A stretch of 64,000 bases of DNA from Caulobacter sp. UNC279MFTsu5.1 (GCF_900114015.1 NZ_FORN01000010.1:1-64000), one strand, 5' to 3'. Shown: positions 25,839 through 36,200, counted from the first letter of the stretch. Numbers and translations: made by a program. Notes: generated by a model from the letters alone, not told the origin.

Positions 25839-28291
25839 GCGGGGACGAACTCCATCCGGCGGCTCATGGGGGTGAATTCCTCGGTATGGCGGCCGGCCAC
25901 CCGCTCGGCCCACGGGTCAATGCGGGCGAAGCGCTGCGAGAAGACGAAGCGGTCGTAGAGGGCCTTGCGCTGGTCGGGGTCGGTGACCTTGGCCTGGATG
26001 CTCTCCAGCCCCACGCGCGCCATCCACTTGTAGACCCGCTCCAGGTACCAGCCCTCCTCGCGGTACAGCTGCATGGCCGCGGCGATCACCCAGACGGCCT
26101 CGTCCTCGGTCGCCACCCGGGTCAGGATCTGGGTGCCCTGGATGTGCAGGCCGGCGGCGCCGCCGATGTGGATCTCGTAGCCGCTGTCGACACAGACCAC
26201 GCCGAAGTCCTTGCAGGTGGCCTCGGCGCAGTTGCGGGGGCAGCCCGACACCGCCAGCTTGACCTTGGCGGGCGACCAGGAACCCCACAGGAACTTCTCC
26301 AGGCGGATGCCCAGGCCCGTCGAATCTTGAGTGCCGAACCGGCACCAGTCGCTGCCGACGCAGGTCTTCACCGTGCGCAAGCCCTTGGCGTAGGCGTGGC
26401 CGCTAACCATGCCCGCCGCGTTGAGGTCGGCCCAGACGGCCGGCAGGTCGTCCTTCTTGACGCCCAGCAGGTCGATCCGCTGGCCGCCGGTGACCTTGAC
26501 CGCCGGGATCTGGAACTTATCGGCCACGTCGGCGATGGCCCGCAGCTCATCGGGCGTGGTCATGCCGCCCCACATGCGCGGGACGACCGAATAGGTGCCG
26601 TCCTTCTGGATGTTGGCGTGGACCCGCTCGTTGATGAAGCGCGACTGCTTGTCGTCGCGATATTCCGACGGCCAGGCGCACAGCAGGTAGTAGTTCAGGG
26701 CCGGGCGGCACGACGAGCAGCCGTCCGGGGTGGTCCATTCCATGGCCTGCATGACGGCCGGCATGGACTTCAGCTCCCACTCGACGATGGCCTTGCGGAC
26801 GTCCGAGTGGGGGTGATGCGTGCACTTGCACATCGGTTTGGGGCCGGTCTGCTCCTTGAAGCCGTCGCCCAGGGTCAGCTTCAGCACCTGCTCGACCAGC
26901 GGCGTGCACGAGCCGCACGAGGCCGAGGCCTTGGTGACCGCCTTCACGTCGTCCAGGGTCGTCAGGCCCTGGGTGGTGATGGCCGAGACGATCGAACCCT
27001 TGCAGACGCCGTTGCAGCCGCAGATTTCCTGCGTATCGGGCATGGCCGCAACGGCGGCGTTAGGGTCCAGGCCGGACAGCCCTTCCGTAATGGCCTGGCC
27101 GAAGATCAGGGTCTCGCGGATGTCGGTGACCGAGGTCCCGGCCCGCATCAGGTCGAAGTACCAGTTGCCGTCGGCCGCGTCGCCGAACAGCACCGCCCCC
27201 GCGACCTTGCCGTCCTCGATGACCACGCGCTTGTAGACGCCGCGGCCGGCGTCGCGGAACACGATGTCCTCGCAGCCTTCGCCGCCCGAGAACTTGCCGG
27301 CCGAGAACACGTCGACGCCCGAGACCTTCAGGCGGGTCGACAGGACCGAGCCCTCATAGGCCCCCTCCCCGTCGGTCATCGACTCGGCCAGCGAGCGGCA
27401 CATCTCCCAGATCGGCGCGACCAGGCCGTAGCAATTGCCGCGGTGCTCGGCGCATTCGCCGACCGCGAACACCGCCGGGTCGGAGGTGCGCATGGCGTCG
27501 TCGACGACCACGCCGCGATTGACCTGCAGGCCGGCGGCCTTGGCCAGGCTGGCGTTGGGGCGGATGCCGACGGCCATGACCAGCAGGTCGCACGGCAGGG
27601 TGCGGCCGTCCTTCAGCTTCAGGCCCGTGACCTGGCCGTTCTCGCCGACGATCTCCTCGGAATGGGCGCCCAGCACCGTCTCGACGCCGCGTTCGGCCAG
27701 GGCCTCGCGCAGCAGGAAGCCGGCGCTTTCGTCCAGCTGGCGCTCCATCAGCACGTCCATCAGGTGGACGACCGTCGCGGACATGCCGCGCCGGGCCAGG
27801 CCGTAGGCGGCTTCCAGGCCCAGCAGGCCGCCGCCGATCACCACGGCCTTGGCGCCCGGCTTGTTCGCGGCGGCGACCATGGCCTCGACGTCGTCGAGGT
27901 CGCGGAAGGTGACCACGCCCTTCAGGTCGATGCCCGGCAGCGGCAGGCGGAACGGATCGGAGCCCGTAGCCAGGATCAGCTTGTCGTAGGGAACCTCCAG
28001 CCCGCCCTCGGCGACCACCTTGCGGCCTTCCAGGTCGACCGCCGTGACAGCCCGCCCGGCGTGCAGGACGATGCCGTTGTCGGCGTACCAGGCCTCGTCG
28101 TTGATCACGATGTCGGCGAAGGACTTCTCCCCCGCCAGCACCGGCGACAGCATGATGCGGTTGTAGTTCACCCGCGGCTCGGTCCCGAAGATGGCGATCT
28201 CGTAGCGGCCGGGATCGCGCTTGAGGACTTCCTCGACCGCCCGGCAACCGGCCATGCCGTTGCCGATGACGACCAGCTTTTCCTTGGTCAT
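25835..28291 (-). CDS. nirB: Nitrite reductase (NADH) large subunit
   Basis: 818 aa siroheme enzyme reducing nitrite to ammonia. Domain order: FAD-binding (VVIGNGMAGCRAVEE at the N-terminus), NAD-binding (VVIGGGLLGLEAAYG near 145-160), a BFD-like [2Fe-2S] domain (CGCNGVCKGS ... SCGSCTPLV near 420-465), a second Cys-rich stretch (CKCTHH, CSSCRPALNYYL), then the sulfite/nitrite reductase repeats with the siroheme/4Fe-4S ligands (TCVGSDWCRFG and GCPRNCAEATCKDFG). I chose the ATG at 28291 (MTKEKLVVIG). A GTG at 28303 is also possible; neither has a clear ribosome site, so coupling to narK (stop at 28317) is likely. Confidence 0.96.
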   Translation of the reverse strand: MTKEKLVVIGNGMAGCRAVEEVLKRDPGRYEIAIFGTEPRVNYNRIMLSPVLAGEKSFADIVINDEAWYADNGIVLHAGRAVTAVDLEGRKVVAEGGLEVPYDKLILATGSDPFRLPLPGIDLKGVVTFRDLDDVEAMVAAANKPGAKAVVIGGGLLGLEAAYGLARRGMSATVVHLMDVLMERQLDESAGFLLREALAERGVETVLGAHSEEIVGENGQVTGLKLKDGRTLPCDLLVMAVGIRPNASLAKAAGLQVNRGVVVDDAMRTSDPAVFAVGECAEHRGNCYGLVAPIWEMCRSLAESMTDGEGAYEGSVLSTRLKVSGVDVFSAGKFSGGEGCEDIVFRDAGRGVYKRVVIEDGKVAGAVLFGDAADGNWYFDLMRAGTSVTDIRETLIFGQAITEGLSGLDPNAAVAAMPDTQEICGCNGVCKGSIVSAITTQGLTTLDDVKAVTKASASCGSCTPLVEQVLKLTLGDGFKEQTGPKPMCKCTHHPHSDVRKAIVEWELKSMPAVMQAMEWTTPDGCSSCRPALNYYLLCAWPSEYRDDKQSRFINERVHANIQKDGTYSVVPRMWGGMTTPDELRAIADVADKFQIPAVKVTGGQRIDLLGVKKDDLPAVWADLNAAGMVSGHAYAKGLRTVKTCVGSDWCRFGTQDSTGLGIRLEKFLWGSWSPAKVKLAVSGCPRNCAEATCKDFGVVCVDSGYEIHIGGAAGLHIQGTQILTRVATEDEAVWVIAAAMQLYREEGWYLERVYKWMARVGLESIQAKVTDPDQRKALYDRFVFSQRFARIDPWAERVAGRHTEEFTPMSRRMEFVPA

Positions 28292-28316
28292 GGTTTTGCT
28301 CACTGGAGGAAAGGGA

Positions 28317-29540
28317 TCAGACGCGAACCGGCGCGGCGGCGTCGCCGTGCAGGGTCGGCCAGACGGCGCGCCAGCGGGCCTTCAGGCTGTGCAGGGCCAC
28401 CAGGGCGAACACCGCCAGGGCCGCGAAACCGAGGAAGCCGACCTGGTAGGAGCCGGTCATCTTCTTGGCCATGCCCAGGCTGGAGGCCAGGTAGAAGCCG
28501 CCGACGCCGCCGGTCATGCCGATCAGGCCGGTCATCACGCCGATCTCCTTGCGGAACCGCTGGGGCGCCAGCTGGAACACCGCGCCGTTGCCGGCCCCCA
28601 GGGCCAACATCGAGAACATCAACACCGCCAGGGCGACATAGGCCGAGGGCATCTGGAAGCTGGCGACGGCCAGGCCGGTGGCGGCCAGGGCGAAGACGAA
28701 GCTCAGGGTCCGCACGCCGCCGAAGCGGTCGGCCAGGGCCCCGCCGACCGGGCGGATGAACGATCCGGCGAACACGCAGGCCGCGGTGAAGAAGCCGGCG
28801 GTGACCGGCGAGAGGCCGTATTCGGCGTTGAAATAGATGGTCAGGGACGAGGCCAGGCCGACGAAACCGCCGAAGGTGACGGCGTACAGCAGCATCAGCC
28901 ACCAGGCGTCCGGAACCTTCAGCACGTCCAGGTACTCGGCCAGCTTCTTGGGCGCGGGCTGGTCGGGGGCGTCCTTGGCCAGCAGCATGTAGACGACGAA
29001 GGCGACCGCCAGCGGGATGGCCGCCATGCCGATCACGTTCTGCCAGCCGAAGGTCTTGGCCAGGATTGGCGCGAACAGGGCGGCCAGGGCCGTGCCCGAG
29101 TTTCCGGCGCCGGCGATGCCCAGGGCCAGGCCCTGATGCTCCTGCGGATACCAGCGCGAGGCCAGCGGCAGGGCGACGGCGAACGAGGCGCCGGCCACGC
29201 CCAGCACCAGGCCCAGGGCCAGCACCTGGTGATAGTTGTGCACGCCCAGCGACCAGGCCAGGGCCAGGCCGGTCAAGACGATCAGTTGGCCGATCATGCC
29301 CGTCTTCTTGGGACCGATGCGGTCGACCAACACGCCGTTGACCAGGCGCAGCAACGCCCCGGCCAGGACCGGAATGGCGACCATCAGGCCCTTCTGGGCG
29401 GGGTCGAGGTGGAAGTCCTTGGCGATGGCCACGCCCAGCGGGCCCAGGATCACCCAGACCATGAAGCTGAGGTCGAAATACAGGAACGCGGCGAACAGGG
29501 TCGGCGCGTGGCCGGCTTTCAGGAAATCACGAGAGATCAT
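28317..29540 (-). CDS. narK: Nitrate/nitrite transporter (NarK/NNP family)
   Basis: 407 aa major facilitator protein with 12 hydrophobic segments, inner membrane. NNP signatures are visible: AFLYFDLSFMVWVILGPLG in TM1, the glycine-rich GVAGASFAVALPLASRWYP and the second nitrate motif GAGNGAVFQLAPQRF, with the family arginines in the R-W-Y-P and LLRLVNG regions. It is the first structural gene of the assimilation operon and sits behind a 300-nt leader with strong hairpins, downstream of nasS. Only a single NarK module is present. The ATG at 29540 fits the conserved start. Confidence 0.95.
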   Translation of the reverse strand: MISRDFLKAGHAPTLFAAFLYFDLSFMVWVILGPLGVAIAKDFHLDPAQKGLMVAIPVLAGALLRLVNGVLVDRIGPKKTGMIGQLIVLTGLALAWSLGVHNYHQVLALGLVLGVAGASFAVALPLASRWYPQEHQGLALGIAGAGNSGTALAALFAPILAKTFGWQNVIGMAAIPLAVAFVVYMLLAKDAPDQPAPKKLAEYLDVLKVPDAWWLMLLYAVTFGGFVGLASSLTIYFNAEYGLSPVTAGFFTAACVFAGSFIRPVGGALADRFGGVRTLSFVFALAATGLAVASFQMPSAYVALAVLMFSMLALGAGNGAVFQLAPQRFRKEIGVMTGLIGMTGGVGGFYLASSLGMAKKMTGSYQVGFLGFAALAVFALVALHSLKARWRAVWPTLHGDAAAPVRV

Positions 29541-29842
29541 CGTGCGCCTCGGATGTGTGTGTCTGCGAGAGCGGGGCGCGGGCGCCCCAGGCGGGTGACC
29601 GCATCCGAGCGGTCGTCTCTGGCAGCCACGAACGCCGTTGTCCGAAGGCTTGGTCCTCATGAAGGATCAGACGGCTGACGGTGTCACGCGCCATGCTGCA
29701 TTGCGGCGTGATCCAGGGCTCCATCGTGCAATTGCTCAGCAAACGAGCACGCCTTCTGCTCGAAGCATGAGCAGAAGGCGTGGGTGATGGTGAGTTGAGA
29801 GGGCGCGCGAGCGTCCATAAAGCGGAACCCGCCCCCCTAACC
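29541..29842 (-). promoter_or_regulatory. Structured leader of the nitrate operon, candidate NasT (ANTAR) antitermination site
   Basis: Read on the minus strand, the gap before narK contains a perfect 14-bp hairpin with a 7-nt loop (29748-29782). Further on is a bulged hairpin CGCCGC-AATGCA-GC-AT-GGCG (29689-29708) whose six-base loop has A at position 1 and G at position 4, the known ANTAR target rule. A GC-rich hairpin GGGGCG/CGCCCC follows at 29573-29588. NasT is encoded just upstream. A second adjacent AxxGxx hairpin, expected in the full ANTAR motif, was not found with confidence, and no U-run terminator is obvious. Confidence 0.5.
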
Positions 29843-29955
29843 GGTTGTCATCCCGGAAGCCTCGCAGAGGCTGTCCGGGCCCCGGGGGACTGGGCAGAAG
29901 CGGTGCGGTTGCCCTGGATCCCGGACAAGCGCTGCGCGCTTTCCGGGATGACAAC
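29843..29955. repeat. 112-bp double-hairpin intergenic repeat, copy 3
   Basis: Third copy of the element at 6093 and 16071, again with GGTTGTCATCCCGGAAGC and its inverse at the ends, and left-half hairpin AGCCTC/GAGGCT. It lies between nasS (stop at 29980) and the narK leader, so it would be transcribed if nasTS and narK share an mRNA. Confidence 0.9.
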
Positions 29956-29979
29956 GTGAGAGAGCCGCCTGGAAGGCTC

Positions 29980-31122
29980 CTAGCCCCCCGCCCGTCCCAC
30001 CGCGAACGACGCGGCGTAGCCTCGCACGTCGGCCGGATCGAACGGCGCGCCGTCGAACAGGGCCGAGGCCGGGGGCGCGGCGTCGGCGAACACCTGGGCC
30101 GGCTCCAGCACCGGTCCCAGCGACCGCGCCGCCTCGCGGAACAGGTCCGGCCGGTAGACGCGGTCGGCGATGGCGGCCAGGTCCAGGTCCGGCCCGACCT
30201 GCCCCCAGCGCACCATCTGCGACAGGAACCACAGGGCGTGCTCGCGGCGCGGCAGGCCGGCGGCGTCGCGATGGAAGACGATCTCGGACTTCAGGGCCCG
30301 GGCCAGGACCTCGGGCTCGACGCCCACATGGTCCGGTCGCGACAGCAGGGCCACCAGCTCGGCGTGGTTGCCCGGCTCGTCAGCCCAGGCCGAGGCGCGG
30401 ATCAGGGCGCGCAGGGCCGCCCGCAGCTCGTCGCCATGGCCCTCCGCCCAGGCGGCGGTGACGCCGAACACCTTGTCCGGCCCGCCCGGCCAGAACTGCG
30501 AGGCCTTGATCAGCATCTCGCCCAGGCCTTCGTCGACGGCGACGGCGTTCCAGGGCGCGCCGACGCAGAAGCCGTCGATCTCGCCCGAGCGCAGGTGCTC
30601 GACCATGCGCGGCGGCGGGGTGACCACCAGGCGCACGTCGCGGTCCGGATCGATCCCGGCCTGGGCCAGCCAGTAGCGCAGGAAATAGTTGTGCATCGAA
30701 TGCGGGAAGACCACGGCGAAGGTCAGCGGCGGAGCGCCCTGCTCCCGCCGGCGCGCGACGACGGCCGCCAGGGCCTGGGCGGTGACCAGCGGCGCGGCCA
30801 GGGCGTCGGGATGGGCCTCGGCCATCATCGCCGCCAGCCGCGTCGAGACGGTGATCCCGCTGCCGTTCTGGTTCAGGGCCAAGGGCGCCAACATCGACGC
30901 GCCCTCCAGTCCCGCCGGGGCCAGGGTCATCGGGGCCAGCATGTGGGCGCCGTCCAGCGCCCCGACCGCGACCTTGTCGCGGATCGTCGCCCACGAGGCC
31001 TCTCGGCTCAGCGCCACCTCCAACCCCTCCTCGGCGAAGAAGCCCCGCGCCTTGGCCACGACCAGCGGCGCGCAGTCGGTCAGCGGGATGAACCCCAGCG
31101 TCAGGTCGGCCAGTCCGCTCAC
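29980..31122 (-). CDS. nasS: Nitrate/nitrite sensor NasS (NrtA/CmpA-like, cytoplasmic)
   Basis: 380 aa protein related to the NrtA/CmpA binding proteins of ABC transporters but with no signal peptide or lipobox, as in NasS. The start LTLGFIPLTDCAPLVVAKARGFF, followed by WATIRDKVAVGALDGAHML, VVFPHSMHNYFLRYWL and DGFCVGAPWNAVAV, covers the ligand-cleft motifs of the family. NasS holds NasT inactive until nitrate or nitrite binds (known from Paracoccus and Azotobacter). The GTG at 31122 overlaps the nasT stop (GTGA). The two form a bicistronic unit upstream of the narK leader. Confidence 0.93.
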   Translation of the reverse strand: MSGLADLTLGFIPLTDCAPLVVAKARGFFAEEGLEVALSREASWATIRDKVAVGALDGAHMLAPMTLAPAGLEGASMLAPLALNQNGSGITVSTRLAAMMAEAHPDALAAPLVTAQALAAVVARRREQGAPPLTFAVVFPHSMHNYFLRYWLAQAGIDPDRDVRLVVTPPPRMVEHLRSGEIDGFCVGAPWNAVAVDEGLGEMLIKASQFWPGGPDKVFGVTAAWAEGHGDELRAALRALIRASAWADEPGNHAELVALLSRPDHVGVEPEVLARALKSEIVFHRDAAGLPRREHALWFLSQMVRWGQVGPDLDLAAIADRVYRPDLFREAARSLGPVLEPAQVFADAAPPASALFDGAPFDPADVRGYAASFAVGRAGG

Positions 31123-31697
31123 GAGGCGTCGCCCTTCAGCACGCCGGCGAAGGCCAGCAGGTCGGCGGCGACCTGGCCGATCGGCTTGCCGCGGTCCATG
31201 GCCAGCTTGCGCAGCAGGCGATAGGCGCCGTCCTCGTCCAGACCCCGTTCCTTCATCAGCAGCCCCTTGGCCCGTTCCACGGTCTTGCGCGATTCGAGAT
31301 CCGCCTTGGCCTTGGCCAGGTCGCCGTGCAGCTGCTGGGTCAGGGCGAAGCGGCTCATGGCCACGTCCAGGATCGAGCGCACCCGGCCGGGGGCTAGGCC
31401 GTCGACCACATAGGCGGCCACCCCGGCCCGCACGGCCTGCTCGGCCAAGCCCGGTTCGGAGCGGTCGACGAACATCACCACCGGTCGCGGATTGTGCTGG
31501 CCGGCCTCGCGCAGGCTTTCCAGGGTGTCGCGATCGGGACTGTCGGCGGCGATCACCACCACGTCGGGGGCGAAGGCCGCCGCCTCGCGCTCGTCGAACA
31601 CGGCCGCGCGACGCACCTCCAGCGGCTGCACGCCCGCGAGCCCCTCGGCCACGAGGGCGGCGCGCGCGGGATCGGGATCGATGACAAGGACGCGCAT
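31119..31697 (-). CDS. nasT: ANTAR-domain response regulator NasT
   Basis: 192 aa. An N-terminal receiver-like domain (about 1-120) starts VLVIDPDPARAALVAEGL but has a weak phosphorylation pocket, as is usual for NasT. The C-terminal ANTAR RNA-binding domain (about 130-185) is clear: LESRKTVERAKGLLMKERG, then DGAYRLLRKLAMDRGKPI. It prevents premature termination in nitrate assimilation leaders when released by NasS. The ATG at 31697 matches the family start; the frame upstream lacks conservation. The 156-bp gap upstream holds its promoter. Confidence 0.94.
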   Translation of the reverse strand: MRVLVIDPDPARAALVAEGLAGVQPLEVRRAAVFDEREAAAFAPDVVVIAADSPDRDTLESLREAGQHNPRPVVMFVDRSEPGLAEQAVRAGVAAYVVDGLAPGRVRSILDVAMSRFALTQQLHGDLAKAKADLESRKTVERAKGLLMKERGLDEDGAYRLLRKLAMDRGKPIGQVAADLLAFAGVLKGDAS

Positions 31698-31853
31698 GCC
31701 CTTCGCCCTAGGGCCGTCCGGCGGCTGGTGGGAGCGGCGAAGGGGCATCGCGGTCGGAGTTGCTCAATCAGCCTGGTATTTGCACAGCCTAGCCTGAAAT
31801 AGCGGCGCCGAACGAGCAGGCAAGTCGCCACAGGCGCCGTGACGCGCCCTCTG
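31698..31853. other. Intergenic gap between nasT promoter side and efflux operon end
   Basis: No gene seen. It holds the nasT promoter and the 3' end of the minus-strand efflux operon transcript. No U-tailed terminator is visible on the minus strand before the efflux operon's upstream neighbour. Confidence 0.4.
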
Positions 31854-33275
31854 CTAGGCCGACGCCTTCCAGCCCCCGCCCAGGGCCTGGATCAGGGCCA
31901 CGGCCGTGGTCTGGCGGGCCACGGCGGCGGTCAGCAGCGCCCGCCGCGCCGACAGGGCGGAGGCCTGGGCCGTGACCACGTCCGTATAGGCCACCTGCCC
32001 CGCCTTGTACTGGTTGAGCATCATCTGCTCGGTCTGATCGGCGGCGTCCGAGCTGGTCTTCAGCAGGGCGTGGCGGCGCTCCAGGACCTGGGCGGCGGTC
32101 AATTGGTTTTCCACGTCCTCGAAAGCGGCCAAGGCGGTTTGGCGATAGTCGGCGACCGCGGCGTCGTAGGACGCCCTCGCCTGCTCCACCCGCGCCTTGC
32201 GCGCGCCGGCGTCGAACAGGGTCTGGGCCGCGGTCAGGCCCAGGGACCAGGTGTTGGCCGAGGCCTTGAACAGCTCGCCCAGGCTGGAGCCGCTGGCGGC
32301 GCCGTTGGCGCTGAGGCCCAGGGTCGGGAAGAACGCCGCCCGGACCACGCCGATGTCGGCGTTGGCGGCGGCGACCCGGCGCTCGGCGGCGGCGATGTCG
32401 GGACGGCGCTCCAGCAGGGTCGAGGGCACGCCCGCCGGGATCTCGGGCACGCGGGCGCTCCAGGCCGGATCGGCGGCCAGGCGGAAGCCGCTGGCCGGCT
32501 GGCCCACCAGGGTGGCGATGGCGTTCTCGTAGGTCGCGCGGGTTTGGCGCAGGCTCTCCAGGTCGGCCTGGGCGCCGGCCAGCTGGGTGGTGGCCTGCAG
32601 CACGTCGGACTTCGGCGCGATGGCGGCGGCGTAGCGATTCTGGGTGATCTGCAGGCTGCGCTGGTAGCCCTCGACCGTCTTCGTCACCAGGGCGATCTCG
32701 GCGTCGGCCTGGCGCAGGCCCAGATAGTTGACGGCCAGCTCGCCCTGCATCGACAGCCGGGCCCCGGCCAGGTCGGCGGCGCTGGCCTGTTCCGAGGCCT
32801 TGGCCCCGTTGATCCCCTGCCGGATCCGCCCCCAGAGGTCCGGCTCCCAGGAGGCGCCGATGCCGGCCTGGTAGCGCTGGCCGCTGCTCGAACCGCCGGC
32901 GCCGGACGTCGAGCCGGAGCCGCCCGACCTGGTCGCCGAACCCGACAGGTCGATGGTCGGGAACAGGCTGGCCCGTTGCTCGCGCACCAGGGCCCGGGCC
33001 TGGCGGTAGCCGGCCTCGGCGGCGGCGATGGTCTGGTTGGAGACATTGACCCGGGCGATCAACGCGTCCAACTGCGGATCGCCCAGCAGCGTCCACCAGT
33101 CGCCGCGGTCGATCAGGTCGCCGGGCGTGGCGACCTTCCAGCCGTCCAGGGCCTTGTAGGTCGCCGGCAGGGCCGCGGCGGTGACGTTGGGCTTCTCGTA
33201 GGCCGGACCGACCGTGCAGGCCGACAGCAGGATCAACGAAGCGCCGGCGAGAGCGAGGGGTTTGAGGGACAGCAT
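31854..33275 (-). CDS. RND efflux outer-membrane channel lipoprotein (NodT/OprM family)
   Basis: 473 aa. A short signal peptide ends in the lipobox LLSAC (Cys about residue 20), then CTVGPAYEKPNV, the standard NodT/OprM start. Two structural repeats follow (family GEVA-like ELAVNYLGLRQADAEI near 185 and AAFEDVENQLTAAQVLERR near 385), plus PTIDLSGSATRSGG and LLERRPDIAAAERRVAAANADIG. It forms a trimeric TolC-like channel. The start overlaps the stop of the inner-membrane pump by one base (TGATG). It is the last gene of the four-gene efflux operon. Confidence 0.95.
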   Translation of the reverse strand: MLSLKPLALAGASLILLSACTVGPAYEKPNVTAAALPATYKALDGWKVATPGDLIDRGDWWTLLGDPQLDALIARVNVSNQTIAAAEAGYRQARALVREQRASLFPTIDLSGSATRSGGSGSTSGAGGSSSGQRYQAGIGASWEPDLWGRIRQGINGAKASEQASAADLAGARLSMQGELAVNYLGLRQADAEIALVTKTVEGYQRSLQITQNRYAAAIAPKSDVLQATTQLAGAQADLESLRQTRATYENAIATLVGQPASGFRLAADPAWSARVPEIPAGVPSTLLERRPDIAAAERRVAAANADIGVVRAAFFPTLGLSANGAASGSSLGELFKASANTWSLGLTAAQTLFDAGARKARVEQARASYDAAVADYRQTALAAFEDVENQLTAAQVLERRHALLKTSSDAADQTEQMMLNQYKAGQVAYTDVVTAQASALSARRALLTAAVARQTTAVALIQALGGGWKASA

Positions 33276-36200
33276 CAGACGGGCTCCGGCGCGGAGGGCA
33301 TGTGGGCCAGGTAGCGCTCGTCGCGCCTCTTGCCCCGCAGGCGGTCGAGATAGACATAGACCACCGGGGTGGTGATCAGGGTCAGCAGCTGGCTGGCGAT
33401 CAGGCCGCCGATGATGGTGATCCCCAGCGGACGGCGCAGCTCGGCCCCCTCGCCGAAGCCGATGGCCAGGGGCAAGGCCCCCAGGGCGGCGGCCAGGGTG
33501 GTCATCAGGATGGGGCGGAAGCGCAGCAAGCTGGCCTCGCGCACCGCCTCGACGGCGCTCAGCCCGCGCGACCGCTGGGCCTCCAGGGCGAAGTCGATGA
33601 TCAGGATGGCGTTCTTCTTGACGATGCCCAGCAGCAGGAACACCCCGATCAGGGCGATCACCGAGAACTCCATCTTGAAGATCAGCAGGGCCAGCATCGC
33701 CCCCACCCCGGCGGCCGGCAGGGTCGACAGCACGGTCAGCGGGTGGACGTAGCTCTCGTAGAGGATGCCCAGCACGATGTAGATCGCCACGATGGCGGCG
33801 GCGACCAGGAACGGCTGCTGCCGGTTCTGGTCCTGGGCGCCGCGGGCGCTGCCCTGGAAGCTGCCGCGGACATTGGTCGGCAGGGCGATGTCGGCCTCGG
33901 CCTGCTTGATGGCGGCCTGGGCGTCGCTGAGCGAGACCCCGTCCGCCAGGTTGAACGAGATGGTGGTGGCCAGCTCGCCGTTCTGGTGGTTGATCGAGGT
34001 CGGGGTGGCGGCCTGGGCGACGCTGGAGATCGCGGTCAGCGGCGCCATCGGCGTCTGGGCCGTGTTCAGGGCCGAGCCGGTCGAGGCGTCGCGCAGCGCC
34101 GGATTGACGGCCGCGCCGCTGGTGGACCTCGCCGCCGCCGCGCCGCCGGCGCTGGTCGGTACATAGACGTCGTTCAGCGCTTCGGGCCCTTGCGAGAACC
34201 GGCGGTCCCATTCCAGGATCACGGCGTACTGGTTGATGTCCTCGTAGATCGTGGCGACCTGGCGCTGGCCGAAGGCGTCGTACAGCGCGTTGTCGACCGC
34301 GCGCGGCGTGACCCCCATGCGCGAGGCGCTGTCGCGGTCGATGGTGACGAAGGTCTCGACCCCGTTCTCGGACTGGTCGCTGTCGACGTCGGTCATCACG
34401 TCGGACCTGGCCTTCATCGCCTCGGCCAGCTTGGGGGCCCAGGCCTTCAGGGCGTCGCTGGAGTCGCTGGTCAGGGTGTACTGGTAGGTCGAATTGCTCT
34501 GCCGCCCGCCCATCCGCACGTCCTGGACGGGGTTGAGGAAGACGCTGATGCCGGTGACCCGCTGCAGTTGCGGCCGCAGGCGGTTGATCACCGCCGAGCC
34601 CTTCTCCTTGCGGTCGTCGGGCCCGTCGCCCAGCGGCTTGAGATTGACGAACATGAAACCGCCGCCGGCCCGGGCGCCGCCGGTGAAGCCGACCACGGTG
34701 TCGACCGCGGGGTCCTTGCGGATGATGTCGACCACCTGGCGCAGCTTGGCCTGCATGACGTGGAACGACACGCTCTGGTCGGCGCGCAATCCGGCCTGGA
34801 TCTGGCCGCTGTCCTGCTGAGGGAAGAAGCCCTTGGGCACGGCGACGTACAGCCAGGCGGTCATGGCGATCACCACAACCAGGATCAGCAGCACCAAGGG
34901 CTTGGCGGCCAGGGCCCAGTCGAGGCTGTATTCATAGGTGCGGTGGATGCGGTCGAAGCCGGCCTCGAACCAGCGGGCGATCCGCCCCGGCTCCCGACCC
35001 GCCTTGGGCGGCCACAGCAGATAGGCGCACATCATCGGCGTGGTGGTCAGCGAGATGACCAGCGAGATCATCACCGCCGCCGACAGGGTGACGGCGAATT
35101 CGCGAAACAGCCGTCCCACCTGGCCGCCCATGAACAGCAGCGGGATGAACACCGCCACCAGCGAGATGCTGATCGACAGCACCGTGAACCCGACTTCGCG
35201 CGCGCCCAGCAGGGCCGCCTGGAAGCGGTCCATGCCCTTCTCGATGTGGCGGGCGGTGTTTTCCAGCACCACGATGGCGTCGTCGACCACGAAGCCGGTG
35301 GCCACGGTGATGGCCATCAGGCTGAGGTTGTTCAGCGAGAAACCCAGCAGGTACATCACCCCGAACGTGCCCAGCAGCGAGACGATGGTCGCCGCCGCCG
35401 GGATGAAGGTGGCCCGGGCGCTGCGCAGGAAGGCGCTGACCACCAGCACCACCAGCACGATCGAGATCAGCAGGGTGACCTCGATCTCGTGCAGCGAGGC
35501 GCGGATCGAGTTGGTGCTGTCGCTGGCCACCGCCACGTTGATGTCGCCGGGCAGCTGGGCGCGCAGCTCCGGCAGGGTGGCGCGGACGCTGTCGACCGTC
35601 TGGATGATGTTGGCTCCCGGCTGGCGGGTGACCAGGATGATGATCGCCGGCTTGCCGTTGAACAGGCCCAGGGTCCGGGTGTCGGCGACGCTGTCGGTGA
35701 CCTCGGCCACGTCCATCAGCCGCACCGGCGCGTCGCCGCGCCAGGCCACCACCAGGCCGGCGTAGTCGGCCGCCTTGCGCCCGCCGGGGCTGGTGTAGAT
35801 CTGGAAGCGCTGGCCGGCGCCCTCGACCTGGCCCTTGGGCCGGTTGGCGTTGGTCGACTGGACGGCGGCGCGGACGTCCTCGAGCGAGACGCCGTACTTG
35901 TTGAGCAGGAACGGATTGGCCGACACGCGAACGGCCGGCAACGAACCGCCGCCGATCTCGACGTCGCCCACCCCGGTCACCTGCGACAGGCGCTGGGCCA
36001 CGATGTTGGACACCGCGTCGTAGATCTGGCCCGGGGTCTTGGTGTCGCTGGTCAGGGCCAGGATGATCACCGGCGCGTCGGACGGGTTCTGCTTGCGGTA
36101 GCTGGGATTGCTGCGCAGCGTGGCCGGCAGGTCCGAACGGGCGGCGTTGATGGCCGCCTGCACTTCGCGCGCCGCGCCGTCGATGTTGCGGTTGAGATCG

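Noticed and set aside
22769..28759. A 1996-codon open frame on the plus strand
   Set aside because: It is antisense to nirB, nirD, nasA and cobA. The translation is Gly/Ala/Arg/His-rich with no domain, an effect of high GC and lack of stops opposite real genes.
6093..29955. The 112-bp repeats as a CRISPR array or transposon ends
   Set aside because: The copies are about 10 and 14 kb apart with no spacers of constant size, no cas genes, no transposase and no visible target duplications.
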